From an uncultured Chthonomonas sp. (GTDB lineage: Bacteria > Armatimonadota > Chthonomonadetes > Chthonomonadales > Chthonomonadaceae), in assembly GCA_903859705.1 (NCBI GenBank), contig CAIONQ010000063.1:1-55610 (forward strand): a stretch of DNA of 55,610 nt, in the 5' to 3' direction. Positions 25,198 through 34,996 of the stretch are shown one piece after another. The notes beneath the pieces were generated by a model. The model did not search any database and was not told the origin of the DNA. It was given only the letters and a program-made list of their open reading frames with translations. The translations under genes and the position numbers were made by a program. Each line of letters starts with the position of its first letter. The first letter of the stretch is position 1.

Positions 25198-28100
25198 TTA
25201 TTTATGTTTCAGCCTGGTTGTAACATCATCAAACACGCTGTACAGTACAGGGATAACTACCAGCGTGAGAACAGACGATACCATAAGCCCGCCAATCACA
25301 ACAATTGCCATTGGTGCCCTAATTTCGGAGGCACGGCCAAAGCGCATTGCAACTGGCAGCATGCCCACCATGGTTGCGGTAGTAGTCATCAAAATTGGGC
25401 GCAACCGCTTGGCCCCGGCCTCTACAATGGCTTCTGTTCTTGCCACGCCCCGGGATCGGAGCGTATTGGTGTAATCAAGCAGCAGAATAGCGTTACGGCC
25501 CATGAGGCCGATAAGCATTATGATGCCGATGGCAGATACTAGCGACATCCGCTCGCCGGTAATAACCAACGCACCCAGGGCTCCAATAAGCGCCATGGGC
25601 AGTGTAAACATAATTACAAAGGGCGTGCCCATACTGTTAAATAGAGAGGCCATAACGAAGTAAACCAGAACAATGGCAATAATCAGTGCCGTGGCAAAGG
25701 GAATGGCACTGTCCTTGATGTTCTCTGCATCGCCACCCCAGCTGATATCAATTCCGGCATGCGGAACCGCTTTGATGGCCTTATCCATCTCGGTTTGAAC
25801 GGTGCTGAGCGGGGTATCGGCAGATAGGTTGGAGGTAACCGTTACCAGGCGCTGCCCGTTTTGGCGTTCGATATTGGCCGGGCCCGTTTCCCGTGTTACA
25901 GCCGCAATATCTGATAGGTACACCGGGGCACCCTGAGCATCCACCCCCACAGAGAGGTTGCTGATATCCTCGTACTTCTGCCGCTCTGAGCCAGCGAGCC
26001 GAACGCGAATGGGTATTGCTGTGCCTTCACGCTGCAACGCAGTATCGGTATTTCCAGCTATCGAATCGCGAACAATCGCCCCGGCAAGGCCGGCCGCAAT
26101 GCTGCGTTCGGAAGCCCTGTCTCTATCCACTCTTGCCCGGATTTCTGGCTTCCCATTACGAACCGAAACAGCGGGCGAAAGAACACCCGGGATGGCAGCC
26201 AACCGCTGTTTGAGCTGGCGCGCTACGGCAGCCAGTGCCTCTGTGTCGGTGCCTCTAAGCTGAATCTCTACAGGAGAACTGCCGCCAGCAACGCTGCGTA
26301 TCGCGGCCGTTGAGATATCTGCTCCGCGGCTTTTGGCGGTTTCATTCAGCCTGTTTCGCAGCAATGTGGCCAGTTGCTCGTCCGAATTTCGGCGAAGGCT
26401 ATGGGAACGCCCCGCCAATTGATCCAGCAGGCTTGCCTTCTCTTTAAGGCGGATTGTTAACTGGCCAAACTGCATGCCTTCCTGAGGTATGCTGCCGAAG
26501 CCGCCAATTATCTCGCCCACCGTACTTACAACCGCAAACACATCCGGGTTGCCAGCAACAATCTTTTCAGCATCCTTCACCACCTCTACAGTGGCATCCA
26601 GGCTGGCACCCGGCGGCATCTCAATGTTTACGGCAATCTGCCCCTGATCTGCCCCCGGGATAAAATCAGTTCCAAGCTTGAAATAGGAGAGTGTAAAGAT
26701 AGCCGCAAGGCCAAGTAACCCGGCAAGCAGTACAACGGGCCGGTGGTTGAGGGCAAAGCGTACCAGGTGAGAGTACTTAAGTTCTAGTTTTCGGTACACG
26801 CGCTCAAGAAACGCAAACAGCCCCTTTTCGGGCACCAGCTTTTCTCCTTTTTTGTACCAGCGAGATGCCAGCATGGGGGTTACCGAGAAAGATACCACCA
26901 GTGAGAAGAGGGTAGACACGGCTATTACAAGGCCAAACTGTTTGAAGAAGCTGCCAACAATACCACTCATGAAGGCAATAGGAACAAAAACCACTACATC
27001 TACTAAGGTAGTTGTTATGTCTGCAAATCCTATCTCTGCTCGGCCGTTATAAGCGGCCTCATAGGGCTCTTCACCTTCCTGAATGTGCCGGGTAATGCTC
27101 TCGAGAACAACAATGGAGTCGTCTACCAGAATACCAACCGAAAGCGAAAGGGCAAGCAAGGTCATCTGGTTCAAGGTGAACTTAACCAGGTACATCACCA
27201 GAAACGTGGCAATCATGCAAGATGGGATTGCAAGTGAAACAATTAACGTACCGCGCAGATTATGAAGAAATAGCAAGATAACTGCCATTGCAAGAATGGC
27301 ACCTAGTACCAGGCTGGCGTTCACATCTTCCAGTGCATCACGAACAGTTACCGAATCATCACGCAATGTAACGCGCTTTAGATCCGTGGGCATCTCCGGC
27401 TTTATCTGCTCCAACGCTTCGTTCACGCCATCCACAACGGCAACGGTGTTTGCATCGGAGGCCCTGGTAACGATAACTCCAATGCCATCTCGTCCATTTA
27501 CCCGGTTTATTTGCGTCTGCTGTGCCCTGCCTTCTTCAACAGTGGCCACATCGGCAATCGTTAGGGGTGGAGTGGGGAGGGCGGAGGCACCCGGGGTAGG
27601 GAGGCGGCCAGCGGCGGCAGCAAGAGCCGGGCTAACCAGTTGCACCGATCGTATTTCGTTCAGTGTGCCCAGAGAACCAACCAGGCGTACTGTGGTTTCA
27701 CGGTCACCTCTTACGATCTCGCCAGCCGGCACATCCCTGCTGGCAGCTTTAAGCGAGTTCACAACGTCTTCTATGTTAAGGCCATAGCGCACCAGGCTGT
27801 GGCTATCCACGCTAATCTGAATCTCTTTGAGTTCACCACCCACAACCTGGCAGCCAGCCACACCATCTACTCGCTCAATACGCGGGCGGATAGCCTTATC
27901 TGCAAGCGTTCTCAGCTTTTCTGCACTGAGAGACGCGCTTTCCAGGCCGAAGTACAGAACTGGCAGGGCATTGATATCCAGTTTTGCCACCACTGGCGGG
28001 CGGCACTCGGCCGGTAATTGCGCCCGAATAGAATCTATACGCGTCCTTACATCTGCTACGGCGGATTCTATATTGGTGCCGCCAGCGAAAGTAAGGCTGA

Positions 28101-28371
28101 TGATGGATACATTGGCCTGGGAGCTGGAGAACACATCTTTAACCGAACCTACAGTCCCTACAGCGTCTTCCAGCGGGCGGGTAACCTGCGCCTCCATCTC
28201 TGGAGGGCCAGCACCCGGGAATACTGCTGTAACAACCAGAATAGGGAGATCAACCTTTGGGTTCAACTCGGCGGGCAGGCGAAAATAGGCCTGAACGCCA
28301 AGCACCGCGATGGATGCAAGCGCCATCCAGATTAAAATAGGACGGGAAATTGCTAAACGTGTGAACCACAT
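25198..28371 (-). CDS. RND (HAE1/AcrB-type) efflux permease
   Basis: The protein has 1057 aa, the normal length for AcrB/MexB-like pumps. The start MWFTRLAISRPILIWMALASIAVLGVQAY is the classical first helix. The porter domain (PGAGPPEMEAQVTRPLEDAV) follows. The helix SVGILVDDSIVVLESITRHIQEG carries the DD pair of the proton relay. The second half repeats with RPVVLLAGLLGLAAIF and ends in IGIIMLIGLMGRNAILLLDYTN. The pump uses the proton gradient to move lipophilic substrates out. It begins 63 bp after the adaptor gene in a minus-strand run that starts at squalene-hopene cyclase. It could export hopanoid intermediates or drugs; gene order favours envelope lipids, but the sequence does not show substrate. 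Confidence 0.95.
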   Translation of the reverse strand: MWFTRLAISRPILIWMALASIAVLGVQAYFRLPAELNPKVDLPILVVTAVFPGAGPPEMEAQVTRPLEDAVGTVGSVKDVFSSSQANVSIISLTFAGGTNIESAVADVRTRIDSIRAQLPAECRPPVVAKLDINALPVLYFGLESASLSAEKLRTLADKAIRPRIERVDGVAGCQVVGGELKEIQISVDSHSLVRYGLNIEDVVNSLKAASRDVPAGEIVRGDRETTVRLVGSLGTLNEIRSVQLVSPALAAAAGRLPTPGASALPTPPLTIADVATVEEGRAQQTQINRVNGRDGIGVIVTRASDANTVAVVDGVNEALEQIKPEMPTDLKRVTLRDDSVTVRDALEDVNASLVLGAILAMAVILLFLHNLRGTLIVSLAIPSCMIATFLVMYLVKFTLNQMTLLALSLSVGILVDDSIVVLESITRHIQEGEEPYEAAYNGRAEIGFADITTTLVDVVVFVPIAFMSGIVGSFFKQFGLVIAVSTLFSLVVSFSVTPMLASRWYKKGEKLVPEKGLFAFLERVYRKLELKYSHLVRFALNHRPVVLLAGLLGLAAIFTLSYFKLGTDFIPGADQGQIAVNIEMPPGASLDATVEVVKDAEKIVAGNPDVFAVVSTVGEIIGGFGSIPQEGMQFGQLTIRLKEKASLLDQLAGRSHSLRRNSDEQLATLLRNRLNETAKSRGADISTAAIRSVAGGSSPVEIQLRGTDTEALAAVARQLKQRLAAIPGVLSPAVSVRNGKPEIRARVDRDRASERSIAAGLAGAIVRDSIAGNTDTALQREGTAIPIRVRLAGSERQKYEDISNLSVGVDAQGAPVYLSDIAAVTRETGPANIERQNGQRLVTVTSNLSADTPLSTVQTEMDKAIKAVPHAGIDISWGGDAENIKDSAIPFATALIIAIVLVYFVMASLFNSMGTPFVIMFTLPMALIGALGALVITGERMSLVSAIGIIMLIGLMGRNAILLLDYTNTLRSRGVARTEAIVEAGAKRLRPILMTTTATMVGMLPVAMRFGRASEIRAPMAIVVIGGLMVSSVLTLVVIPVLYSVFDDVTTRLKHK

Positions 28372-28434
28372 GGGCTTTTAGAGGGCGGCTGCCCGGTTAG
28401 AAAATGCACTCAGGCAGAAGTGTTATAGGTGCCG

Positions 28435-29673
28435 TTATGGCTGAGCCGAGCCACCGGTTGGCAGATAGATGCGAGCGGAAATACCGGCACGCAATGCCAC
28501 CGGAGTGAGTATTTTAAATCGTACCTTGATAGAGCGCTGATCTGGCTCTGCAACGGAAGCGATATCTGCCACTGCCACATCGATGATACGGCCTGGCAGC
28601 GAATCTAACGTGGCCTTGAGACGCATGCCGCGGTGAATCCCCGCTATTTGCCGCGTAAGTGCCAGTGCCTCGATGCGGAGATTAGCGATATCAACAACAT
28701 TTACCAGGGGCATTCCTGGCTGAGCCGTTTCGCCCATGCGTGCTAAAACGGAAGCAGCTACCCCATTAATGGGGCAGAGCACCCTCATGCTGTTTACTGC
28801 CGAAAGCGCACCCTCCACCCCCGCAAGCGCCTGCAGCGTGGTGGCATGCGCGGAGTTAACATCCTGGTCTGCCACACGAGCGATGCTATCTCTACCCTTG
28901 CGGGCAGAGGCAAGCCCATCTTCGGCAAGCTTTACACCTCGGATGGCGGCATCAAAATCACTGCGAGCAATGGCTATCTTGAAGGGAATACCATTTGGGC
29001 CAGCCTTAACGCGTTTAACCCCATCCAGAGCCGCCGAATAGTCAGATCTTGAGATCTTTAGCTGTAGGCGTGCTCCTTCCAGATCGTTGCGTGAAACACC
29101 CCCAACCTTATTCAGGGTTTCCAGATCTTTCACCGTGGCTTCTGCACGGTCCAGAACCTGTTTCGCTTTGTAGGCTCCAGATTCGGCTGCTTTCAGGTCC
29201 GCACTATTTTCTGCCACCGCTGCAAGCACGCCCGTTTCTGCCTGAGCCTGCTTGTGCCGGGCCTCGGTTAATGTGCCTGTGGCAGTCAGAATATCGGCAT
29301 CTGCTTTCAATAGCAGCCCGTCTTTGCCAGCAGCTGCCTTCGCCTCCTGGCTTTTGGCCGCACGCACCGCGGCACGCGCTGAGAGCAACTGGGAACGCAT
29401 ATCTGAATCATCAAGCTGAACAAGCAGCTGGCCCTTATGTACTGGCTGGTTTTCGGTAACTAGAACCGCGGTGATACGTGCAGGCATTCGCGCCGTTAGG
29501 GAGGCCTGGTGTTCTGCTGTTACCACACCGGTTAGAAGTGGGCCACCCGGGTTTGAGCCAGTAGGCGCTACGGGCCTGCTTTGCGGCATGGCAACAACCA
29601 TGCATGCAGGCATGGCTATGACTGCTGCAAGTGCTGCCTGTAGAAGTGTGGTTTTCGAAATGGTTGGGAGCAT
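28435..29673 (-). CDS. RND periplasmic adaptor (HlyD/MFP) protein
   Basis: The protein has 412 aa. The N-terminus is hydrophobic (LLQAALAAVIAMPACMVVAM), which acts as a signal or anchor. The lipoyl-like half LLTGVVTAEHQASLTARMPARITAVLV...HKGQLLVQLDD is followed by a long alpha-helical hairpin (residues of about 95-260, rich in Ala, Lys, Glu). The second lipoyl half INGVAASVLARMGETAQPGMPLVNV and a beta-barrel (LRIEALALTRQIAGIHRGM) complete it. The protein links the inner-membrane pump with the TolC channel. It lies 20 bp after the tolC-like stop and upstream of the permease gene, so all three parts of a tripartite pump are present in order. Confidence 0.92.
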   Translation of the reverse strand: MLPTISKTTLLQAALAAVIAMPACMVVAMPQSRPVAPTGSNPGGPLLTGVVTAEHQASLTARMPARITAVLVTENQPVHKGQLLVQLDDSDMRSQLLSARAAVRAAKSQEAKAAAGKDGLLLKADADILTATGTLTEARHKQAQAETGVLAAVAENSADLKAAESGAYKAKQVLDRAEATVKDLETLNKVGGVSRNDLEGARLQLKISRSDYSAALDGVKRVKAGPNGIPFKIAIARSDFDAAIRGVKLAEDGLASARKGRDSIARVADQDVNSAHATTLQALAGVEGALSAVNSMRVLCPINGVAASVLARMGETAQPGMPLVNVVDIANLRIEALALTRQIAGIHRGMRLKATLDSLPGRIIDVAVADIASVAEPDQRSIKVRFKILTPVALRAGISARIYLPTGGSAQP

Positions 29674-29693
29674 ACGGTGAAACTGATTTATGT

Positions 29694-31058
29694 CTACCTG
29701 GCACGGTTGGAGCCAGTGTTTAAGTTGGTTGGAATCCCAGCCAACTTATTCACGATGGGATGGCCTTCTCCCTGCACTGTGGCAAATTCAAGAGAAGCTG
29801 CAATAGCTGATGTCGCCGCCGCTGCGCGCCTCTCACGGGCTGCACGCGCATCGCGTTGTGCGGCAAATACTTCTGTCCCCGAGATTCGCCCAACACGGAA
29901 GGCAGTTTCAGCAACCGTTAGGGCGGTTTCTGCTGCTATAACGGAAGCATTTGCAGCCTTTTGATTCTCAACGCTTTGCTTCCAGTTGAGCCAGGCCCTG
30001 CCCACATCCAGATCTACACCGGTTTCTGCCTGAATCAGCAGCGCTTCAAGCTGGCGAACGCGCGCCTCTGCCTCTTTTACATCGCTCCGTGTTTTGCCAG
30101 CATCAAGAATTGGAATCTTGATTTCAATGCTCGCCGCTGCGTAATGTTCGTGCAGAAGGGCAGTGGGTGTTTGTTCGGTTAGCTGGCCGCGTGCACTTAC
30201 CGAGGGCTGCCCCTGCGATTTTGCAAGTGCTGCCCCGGCTCTTGCAGCAGCCAGGTTAATCTTTATTGTCAGCACCTCCACCCGCTGTGATCTCGCAGAT
30301 AGGATTGCGGCATTTGCAGATACGGGAGGCGCTGCATCGGAGGAGAGGGGAGCATAGTTTGCAGCAGATTGTATTGGGCGGCCGAGCGCCTGGTTGAGTG
30401 CCATATTTGCAAGTAGCACGCCATAACGCGCCTTGCTAAGGCCGGCCTCTGCATCGGCCACCTGTGCCGTTGCCTGATCGAGGTCGGCTGGTTTTCCGGA
30501 TCCAGAGGCAACCAGTGCATCCGTTAGTGATCGGAATCGGCGTGCAGCTTCCACACCAGATTCAGCCGTGCGAACACCCTGCCGAGCCTGTTCGAGATCA
30601 ACAAACAACCTCTGAATTCCAGAACTAATATCAAGTAGAGATTTGCGGTATTCGAGCAGAGCCTGGCTCCGCAGCGCGCTGTAACGTTGTTGGGCGGCCA
30701 CTCCGCCAAAACGAAACAACGGCATTTCGAACAGAATATCCAGGCGGCCAGCCTGAGGTGGAAGTACCGAATTTGGCACAGACCCAGCGAGGGGAAGGGT
30801 TACACCTGGCCCCTGCAGCGTGCCGGATGCCAGGGCGGAAACTATAGGGCGTGCAATGGGCCTATCCTGCTCGATACCTGCGAGGGCGGCCTCGTATGCG
30901 GCTTTTGCAGCACGGGAAGCCGGGGCAGAGGTTAGGCTTGCCGCAATGGCTTCGGGCAGCATAACTGGGGGCTCACCCGGCTGCAGGCATGCGCCAGCAA
31001 CCGCGATGCTGATAAGTAGAAGAGAGGTGCCCAGGCGAGGCAGCCACCGGCACATCAT
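29694..31058 (-). CDS. TolC-family outer-membrane channel protein (hopanoid operon)
   Basis: The protein has 454 aa from the ATG at 31058, which follows a GGGAAG site and lies 4 bp beyond the hpnG-like stop. A second ATG is at 31055. A hydrophobic N-terminus (TSLLLISIAVAGACL) is a signal, with a possible lipoprotein cysteine in VAGAC. The rest shows the two TolC repeats: LPEAIAASLTSAPASRAAKAAYEAALAG, then RSQALLEYRKSLLDISSGIQRLFVDLEQARQ, and AETALTVAETAFRVGRISGTEVFAAQRDARA in the second half. The protein forms a trimeric exit duct in the outer membrane. It is the first gene of the pump part of the operon. Confidence 0.9.
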   Translation of the reverse strand: MMCRWLPRLGTSLLLISIAVAGACLQPGEPPVMLPEAIAASLTSAPASRAAKAAYEAALAGIEQDRPIARPIVSALASGTLQGPGVTLPLAGSVPNSVLPPQAGRLDILFEMPLFRFGGVAAQQRYSALRSQALLEYRKSLLDISSGIQRLFVDLEQARQGVRTAESGVEAARRFRSLTDALVASGSGKPADLDQATAQVADAEAGLSKARYGVLLANMALNQALGRPIQSAANYAPLSSDAAPPVSANAAILSARSQRVEVLTIKINLAAARAGAALAKSQGQPSVSARGQLTEQTPTALLHEHYAAASIEIKIPILDAGKTRSDVKEAEARVRQLEALLIQAETGVDLDVGRAWLNWKQSVENQKAANASVIAAETALTVAETAFRVGRISGTEVFAAQRDARAARERRAAAATSAIAASLEFATVQGEGHPIVNKLAGIPTNLNTGSNRAR

Positions 31059-31062
31059 TACA

Positions 31063-31860
31063 TTACTTCCCTTTCGCAGAGGCATTGGGTTCCATCTCAA
31101 TCGCCGGAATTAGTTGCTTAAGAAACTGTTCCAGTGCAGCGGCAGCGGCTGAAGCACCCTTGCCGAGTTTTAGCAGGCCAGGGATAGCGGAAGGTTTGCG
31201 CAAAAGCTCCATCAAGAGCAGTTTCATGCTGGTGTTGCCATCGGCGCCAGTTACCGCATTAAAATCCAGTGGCAAATCTGCGGTAGCATCATCGGTAACC
31301 GATCTCACCGAGATCCAGGATACTCCGTAGCGCGTTGCGATGGCAGCCGCCGCGGCCGTTTCCATGTCCACTGCATCCGCGCCAGTTTGCGAGGCGCACC
31401 TGGCTTTTTCCTTCGCAGTAAGCAGAACCCGGGGTGCGGAGTACAGCGTGCCTACATGTGTGCCGGCCCGTGCCGATACCAGGTCGCAGGCGAGCCTGGT
31501 AGCTTCTGGATCAGCTTCGAGGGGCTGAGGCAAAAGGGTTCCGTCGGGGCCGGTTCCAATTACATGCGTAGCGATTACCAGATCACCGGGATGCATACCG
31601 GGCCGTAATGCGCCCGCAAAACCACATATAATCAGTAAATTGGGGTGCGCAGCGCGAAGTATCTGATCGGTGGCACGGGCAGCATTTGCTGCGCCTGTGC
31701 CAGATACCGCGATGGTAAGCGTGGGGGTATCCTTCCAGCGCAGTGCCTTTCGCTCCTGCGGAAGGGCAAACAAAATACAGGTCCGCATTGAGGTGCGGAC
31801 CCGTATTACATCTTCATAACCATTATTGCCCGAAGGCACTGGGGGTGGAGTGGCAGCCAA
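31063..31860 (-). CDS. hpnG: HpnG-like hopanoid-associated nucleosidase
   Basis: The protein has 265 aa of the nucleoside phosphorylase/MTAN fold: CILFALPQERKAL, VSGTGAANAARATDQIL, LLIICGFAGALRPGMHPGDLVIA, and the purine-site motif ADAVDMETAAAAAIA. In hopanoid clusters HpnG removes adenine from adenosylhopane to give a ribosyl- or phosphoribosylhopane. The neighbours (shc, hpnH, hpnA, ispH) support that role over an MTA/SAH nucleosidase. The start is uncertain: a TTG at 31860 with AGGA nine bases upstream lies 11 bp after ispH, while the first ATG, at 31788, lacks a Shine-Dalgarno sequence. The C-terminal 35 residues are lysine and alanine rich. Confidence 0.8.
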   Translation of the reverse strand: MAATPPPVPSGNNGYEDVIRVRTSMRTCILFALPQERKALRWKDTPTLTIAVSGTGAANAARATDQILRAAHPNLLIICGFAGALRPGMHPGDLVIATHVIGTGPDGTLLPQPLEADPEATRLACDLVSARAGTHVGTLYSAPRVLLTAKEKARCASQTGADAVDMETAAAAAIATRYGVSWISVRSVTDDATADLPLDFNAVTGADGNTSMKLLLMELLRKPSAIPGLLKLGKGASAAAAALEQFLKQLIPAIEMEPNASAKGK

Positions 31861-31871
31861 AACAAGAAATC

Positions 31872-32795
31872 CTAAACCGCTGCGGTTGCTGGCTCGGGCT
31901 CGTAGGTAAGTACCTTTACCCGTACTGCTTCAACCAGATCCTCGGGGGTAGAAAGGCCAGATGCAAGGCCAACCACTTCTACATCTCTAAACGTTTCGTA
32001 CTGAAGCTCTTCGGCATTCTGAACATGAACTGTGTTAGGATTGTGATGGCGGCAAAGCGCGGCAAGCTCCATGGTATTGGCGCTGGTAGCAGAGCCCACA
32101 ACTATCATGAGCTGCACGCGAGAAGCAAGCTCAACAGCATCATCCTGCCGGTTCTGCACCGGTCGACAAATGGTGTTGATAATACGAATTTCTTTGCACA
32201 TCATCAACATCTCATTAACGATTTCGTTGCAGAGTTCCAGAGCATGGGTGGTCTGGAAAATAACTCCTACCTTGCGAAGTAGCTTGTAGCTTGCCTTCGC
32301 GGTATGCAGCTCTTCGATGGAATCAACCACCAGGGCAGGCTGCTCAAGGGCACCGAGGATGCCTTTAATCTCGGCATGGTTTTCATCGCCAACAATCACA
32401 ACCTGGTAGCCATCGCGCTCCAGCATCTGTGCTGCTTCCTGGGCGCGCAATACAATTGGGCATGTGGCATCTACCACTTCAAGGCCTATTGTTTTGGCCA
32501 TCTGGATTTTTGCCTTGGGCAAACCATGTGCGCGAATAACCATCGTTCCAGAGGAATTTTCGTCGTAATCTTCCTCTTTGCGAAGGCCTTTACCCTCAAG
32601 TTCGTCTGTCACGCGCTTGTTGTGAACCAGATCACCAAGGATGAACACGTCTTCGCGCTCGCTCAGTGCCTGCCGGGTGAGGTTGATGGCCCGCTTCACA
32701 CCGAAGCAAAAGCCAACCTCTTTGGCCATGATTACCTTGCGTTCTTTAATCGCCACAGAATTATCTCCACCGACCGTGTCGGGCTGATTTATCAC
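31872..32795 (-). CDS. ispH: 4-hydroxy-3-methylbut-2-enyl diphosphate reductase IspH
   Basis: IspH is the last enzyme of the MEP pathway. It reduces HMBPP to IPP and DMAPP with a [4Fe-4S] cluster. The protein has 307 aa from a GTG at 32795. The three cluster cysteines are in GFCFGVKRA (30), DATCPIV (112) and NTICRPVQNRQ (210). Conserved histidines occur at 58 (GDLVHNK) and 140 (ENHAEIKG). The first 17 residues are not conserved, so an internal start is possible. It lies between hpnA and the hpnG-like gene on the same strand, which places isoprenoid precursor supply inside the hopanoid operon. Confidence 0.95.
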   Translation of the reverse strand: MINQPDTVGGDNSVAIKERKVIMAKEVGFCFGVKRAINLTRQALSEREDVFILGDLVHNKRVTDELEGKGLRKEEDYDENSSGTMVIRAHGLPKAKIQMAKTIGLEVVDATCPIVLRAQEAAQMLERDGYQVVIVGDENHAEIKGILGALEQPALVVDSIEELHTAKASYKLLRKVGVIFQTTHALELCNEIVNEMLMMCKEIRIINTICRPVQNRQDDAVELASRVQLMIVVGSATSANTMELAALCRHHNPNTVHVQNAEELQYETFRDVEVVGLASGLSTPEDLVEAVRVKVLTYEPEPATAAV

Positions 32796-32837
32796 AGGCT
32801 GCCCGCAGGCAGGTTAATGGATTTTCTGGGAGTGGGC

Positions 32838-33833
32838 TCAGCGCGCCATCCCGTTTTTTTGAAACCATCGAACAGCGCGTTCCAGGGCATCCTGAACAGG
32901 AGACTGGGGCAGGCCAAGCTCGTTAACCGCGCGCGAAGCATCGAAATACATGTGATGCCGTGCCATCTTCACGCCTTCGAATGGGTGTGCCGGTTCCTTG
33001 CGGAACAAGCTGGCAAGCAGGTTTTCTATGCCTACAAAGGTGTATGCAACACCATATGGCATCTGAACTGCGGGAGCGCGCCTGCCTGTTAGGGCGGCCA
33101 GCATCTCCAGCATCTCCTTCATAGAGGTATTGCGGTTACCAAGTATATAACGCTCGCCAGATACACCGCGTTCCGCAGCAAGGAGCATTCCCTGCGCCAC
33201 ATCATGCACATCAACCAGGTTGAGGCCCGTGTTAAGGTATGCGGGCAGTTTGCCATTTAGAAAGTCGACAATAATCTTGCCGGTTGGTGTGGGCTTGATG
33301 TCGTTTTCGCCAACCGGGGTAGAGGGGTTTACAATAACCACAGGAAAGCCTTCCTGTGCGAATTTTACCGCCTCTTTTTCGGCAAGAAACTTGGATCGCT
33401 TGTAGTGCCCGATCATATCTGCTTCGGTTACTGGCGTGGTTTCTGTTCCGGAAGAACCATCGGGCGGGATGCCCAGTGCACCCACAGTACTGGTGTAAAC
33501 TGTGCGCTTAATGCCGGAGCGGCGCGCAGCCTCCAGAATGGAGCGCGTGCCGCCGACATTAGAATCGTACAATTCTTGTGGGTTTGCAGACCAGAGGCGA
33601 TAATCGGCGGCTATGTGGTACAGGGTATCACAGCCATCCATCGCTCTTGCCAGCGAATCTGGATTTCGCAGGTCCCCATCCACAATCTCAAGTAGAGAAG
33701 GGTTGAGCTCCAGCAGATTATCTTTTCGGCTGGCCGGGCGCGCCAGAGCACGCACCGGAGTTCCCCCCTCCACAAGAAGGCGAGCAACGTGGTACCCCAC
33801 GAAGCCTGTGCCGCCGGTAACAAGAGCCGTCAC
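32838..33833 (-). CDS. hpnA: Hopanoid-associated sugar epimerase HpnA
   Basis: The protein has 331 aa of the NAD-dependent epimerase/dehydratase (extended SDR) family. The Rossmann motif TALVTGGTGFVGYHVA is at the N-terminus; GDLRNPDSLARAMDGCDTLYHIAADYRLW and the YKRSKFLAE (YxxxK) catalytic motif follow, with VNPSTPVGENDIKPTPTG later. This is the HpnA pattern. The GTG at 33833 is chosen because GAGG stands six bases upstream and the family starts there; a longer frame overlaps the hpnH stop. The role in hopanoid side-chain chemistry is inferred from association; the exact step is not settled. Spacing to hpnH is 25 bp. Confidence 0.92.
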   Translation of the reverse strand: MTALVTGGTGFVGYHVARLLVEGGTPVRALARPASRKDNLLELNPSLLEIVDGDLRNPDSLARAMDGCDTLYHIAADYRLWSANPQELYDSNVGGTRSILEAARRSGIKRTVYTSTVGALGIPPDGSSGTETTPVTEADMIGHYKRSKFLAEKEAVKFAQEGFPVVIVNPSTPVGENDIKPTPTGKIIVDFLNGKLPAYLNTGLNLVDVHDVAQGMLLAAERGVSGERYILGNRNTSMKEMLEMLAALTGRRAPAVQMPYGVAYTFVGIENLLASLFRKEPAHPFEGVKMARHHMYFDASRAVNELGLPQSPVQDALERAVRWFQKNGMAR

Positions 33834-33858
33834 GCGATCCTCGTCTCTGCTGGCCCTA

Positions 33859-34860
33859 TTACTTAGACATCGACCACACAGCAAGCTGAATCTTGCCGTT
33901 CATGGTTTTCATTGCTTCGGATACAGCGCTGTGCTCAAATCCGGAGTGCATTTTGCAGTTCTGGCACTTCGGATCTTTTCGAGACTCCCAGTACTCCCAG
34001 TTGGTTTTCTCCCAGAATGTTTTCCAATCCGGAATAATCTCTTCGCCAATCAGGTAGCAGGGCGCCTTCCAACCGGTGGGTGTGAAGTTTACTGTAGACC
34101 AGGGAGCGCAGGGCAGATCGCGCAGGCCAGCGGCAAACTCCAGGAAGAACGGGGTGGCGTTCACCTTGTACTTAGTAGAGAAATCTCGGATGCGCTTGAA
34201 CTTTTCGTGGATTTGATCGATGGAAAGGAAGATATCCGTGTCAACGCTCTCATACTCGTATCCGGGGGATATGAGGATGCCGTTTGCCTTCAGCTCATCT
34301 ACCATCTTACATAGCTGCTCTACCTCTTCCACGCTGGTCTCTTTAAACACCGTTGTGTTAAGGTAGGTATAGTAGCCTTTTTCGCGTGCCTTGCGTACCA
34401 TCTCGATTGCATGATCGAACACGCCCTTGCGGTTGCACACGTAATCGTGCGTTTCGCGCATGCCATCCAGGTGAATCATCAAGAAGAGATGTGGGCTGGG
34501 CGGGATCTTATCAAATACTTTCTCTTCCAGCTTAAGCGCGTTGGTGCAGAGAATAATGTACTTGTTGCGGGCAACCAGGCCATCAATCAGCTCTTTAAGT
34601 TCCGGGTAGAGGGTTGGTTCTCCGCCGCAGATATTAACAATAGGAGCTCCGCACTCTTCCACTGCTTTAAAGCAAGTTTCCAGCGGAATTCTATCCTTCA
34701 GCTTGCCAGTATGGCGCTCCACTGAACATCCGAGGCATGCCAGGTTGCATGTGTAGAGCGGCTCGAGCATAAGAACCGTAGGATAACGATTCTGACCACT
34801 CTTCTCCATTTTAGAGCGATGCCGGCTCTGCGCCATCATAAAGCCTATGGGAAAACGCAT
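33859..34860 (-). CDS. hpnH: Adenosylhopane synthase HpnH (radical SAM)
   Basis: The enzyme joins an adenosyl group from S-adenosylmethionine to diploptene to give adenosylhopane, the first step of C35 hopanoid side chains. The protein has 333 aa. The radical SAM cluster motif is C38-C42-C45 in YTCNLACLGCSVER. NICGGEPTLYPEL and MIHLDGMRETHDYVCNRKGVFD follow, both hallmark HpnH stretches. The C-terminal region has further cysteines (LPCAPWST, APCYLIGEE, KCQNCKMHSGFE). The start MRFPIG matches the usual N-terminal length. The gene lies 136 bp after the squalene-hopene cyclase stop and is followed by hpnA. Confidence 0.96.
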   Translation of the reverse strand: MRFPIGFMMAQSRHRSKMEKSGQNRYPTVLMLEPLYTCNLACLGCSVERHTGKLKDRIPLETCFKAVEECGAPIVNICGGEPTLYPELKELIDGLVARNKYIILCTNALKLEEKVFDKIPPSPHLFLMIHLDGMRETHDYVCNRKGVFDHAIEMVRKAREKGYYTYLNTTVFKETSVEEVEQLCKMVDELKANGILISPGYEYESVDTDIFLSIDQIHEKFKRIRDFSTKYKVNATPFFLEFAAGLRDLPCAPWSTVNFTPTGWKAPCYLIGEEIIPDWKTFWEKTNWEYWESRKDPKCQNCKMHSGFEHSAVSEAMKTMNGKIQLAVWSMSK

Positions 34861-34996
34861 ATGTGTAACAGTCCTTACTGGCCAGCCGCCAATCCCCTGT
34901 CAGAAGTGGCGGGATAGACTGGTCTGGAAATGAATAGTGCGCGAAAGTTGCTGTAAGTATACCTCAGGGCACCCATCGCAATTCGGATGGGCAAGA

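Noticed and set aside
24946-25542. Plus-strand ORF of 198 aa over the RND 3' end and the intergenic region
   Set aside because: More than half of it lies antisense to the RND permease gene and the rest covers hairpin-forming DNA. Composition is His/Cys/Asn rich with no recognisable domain.
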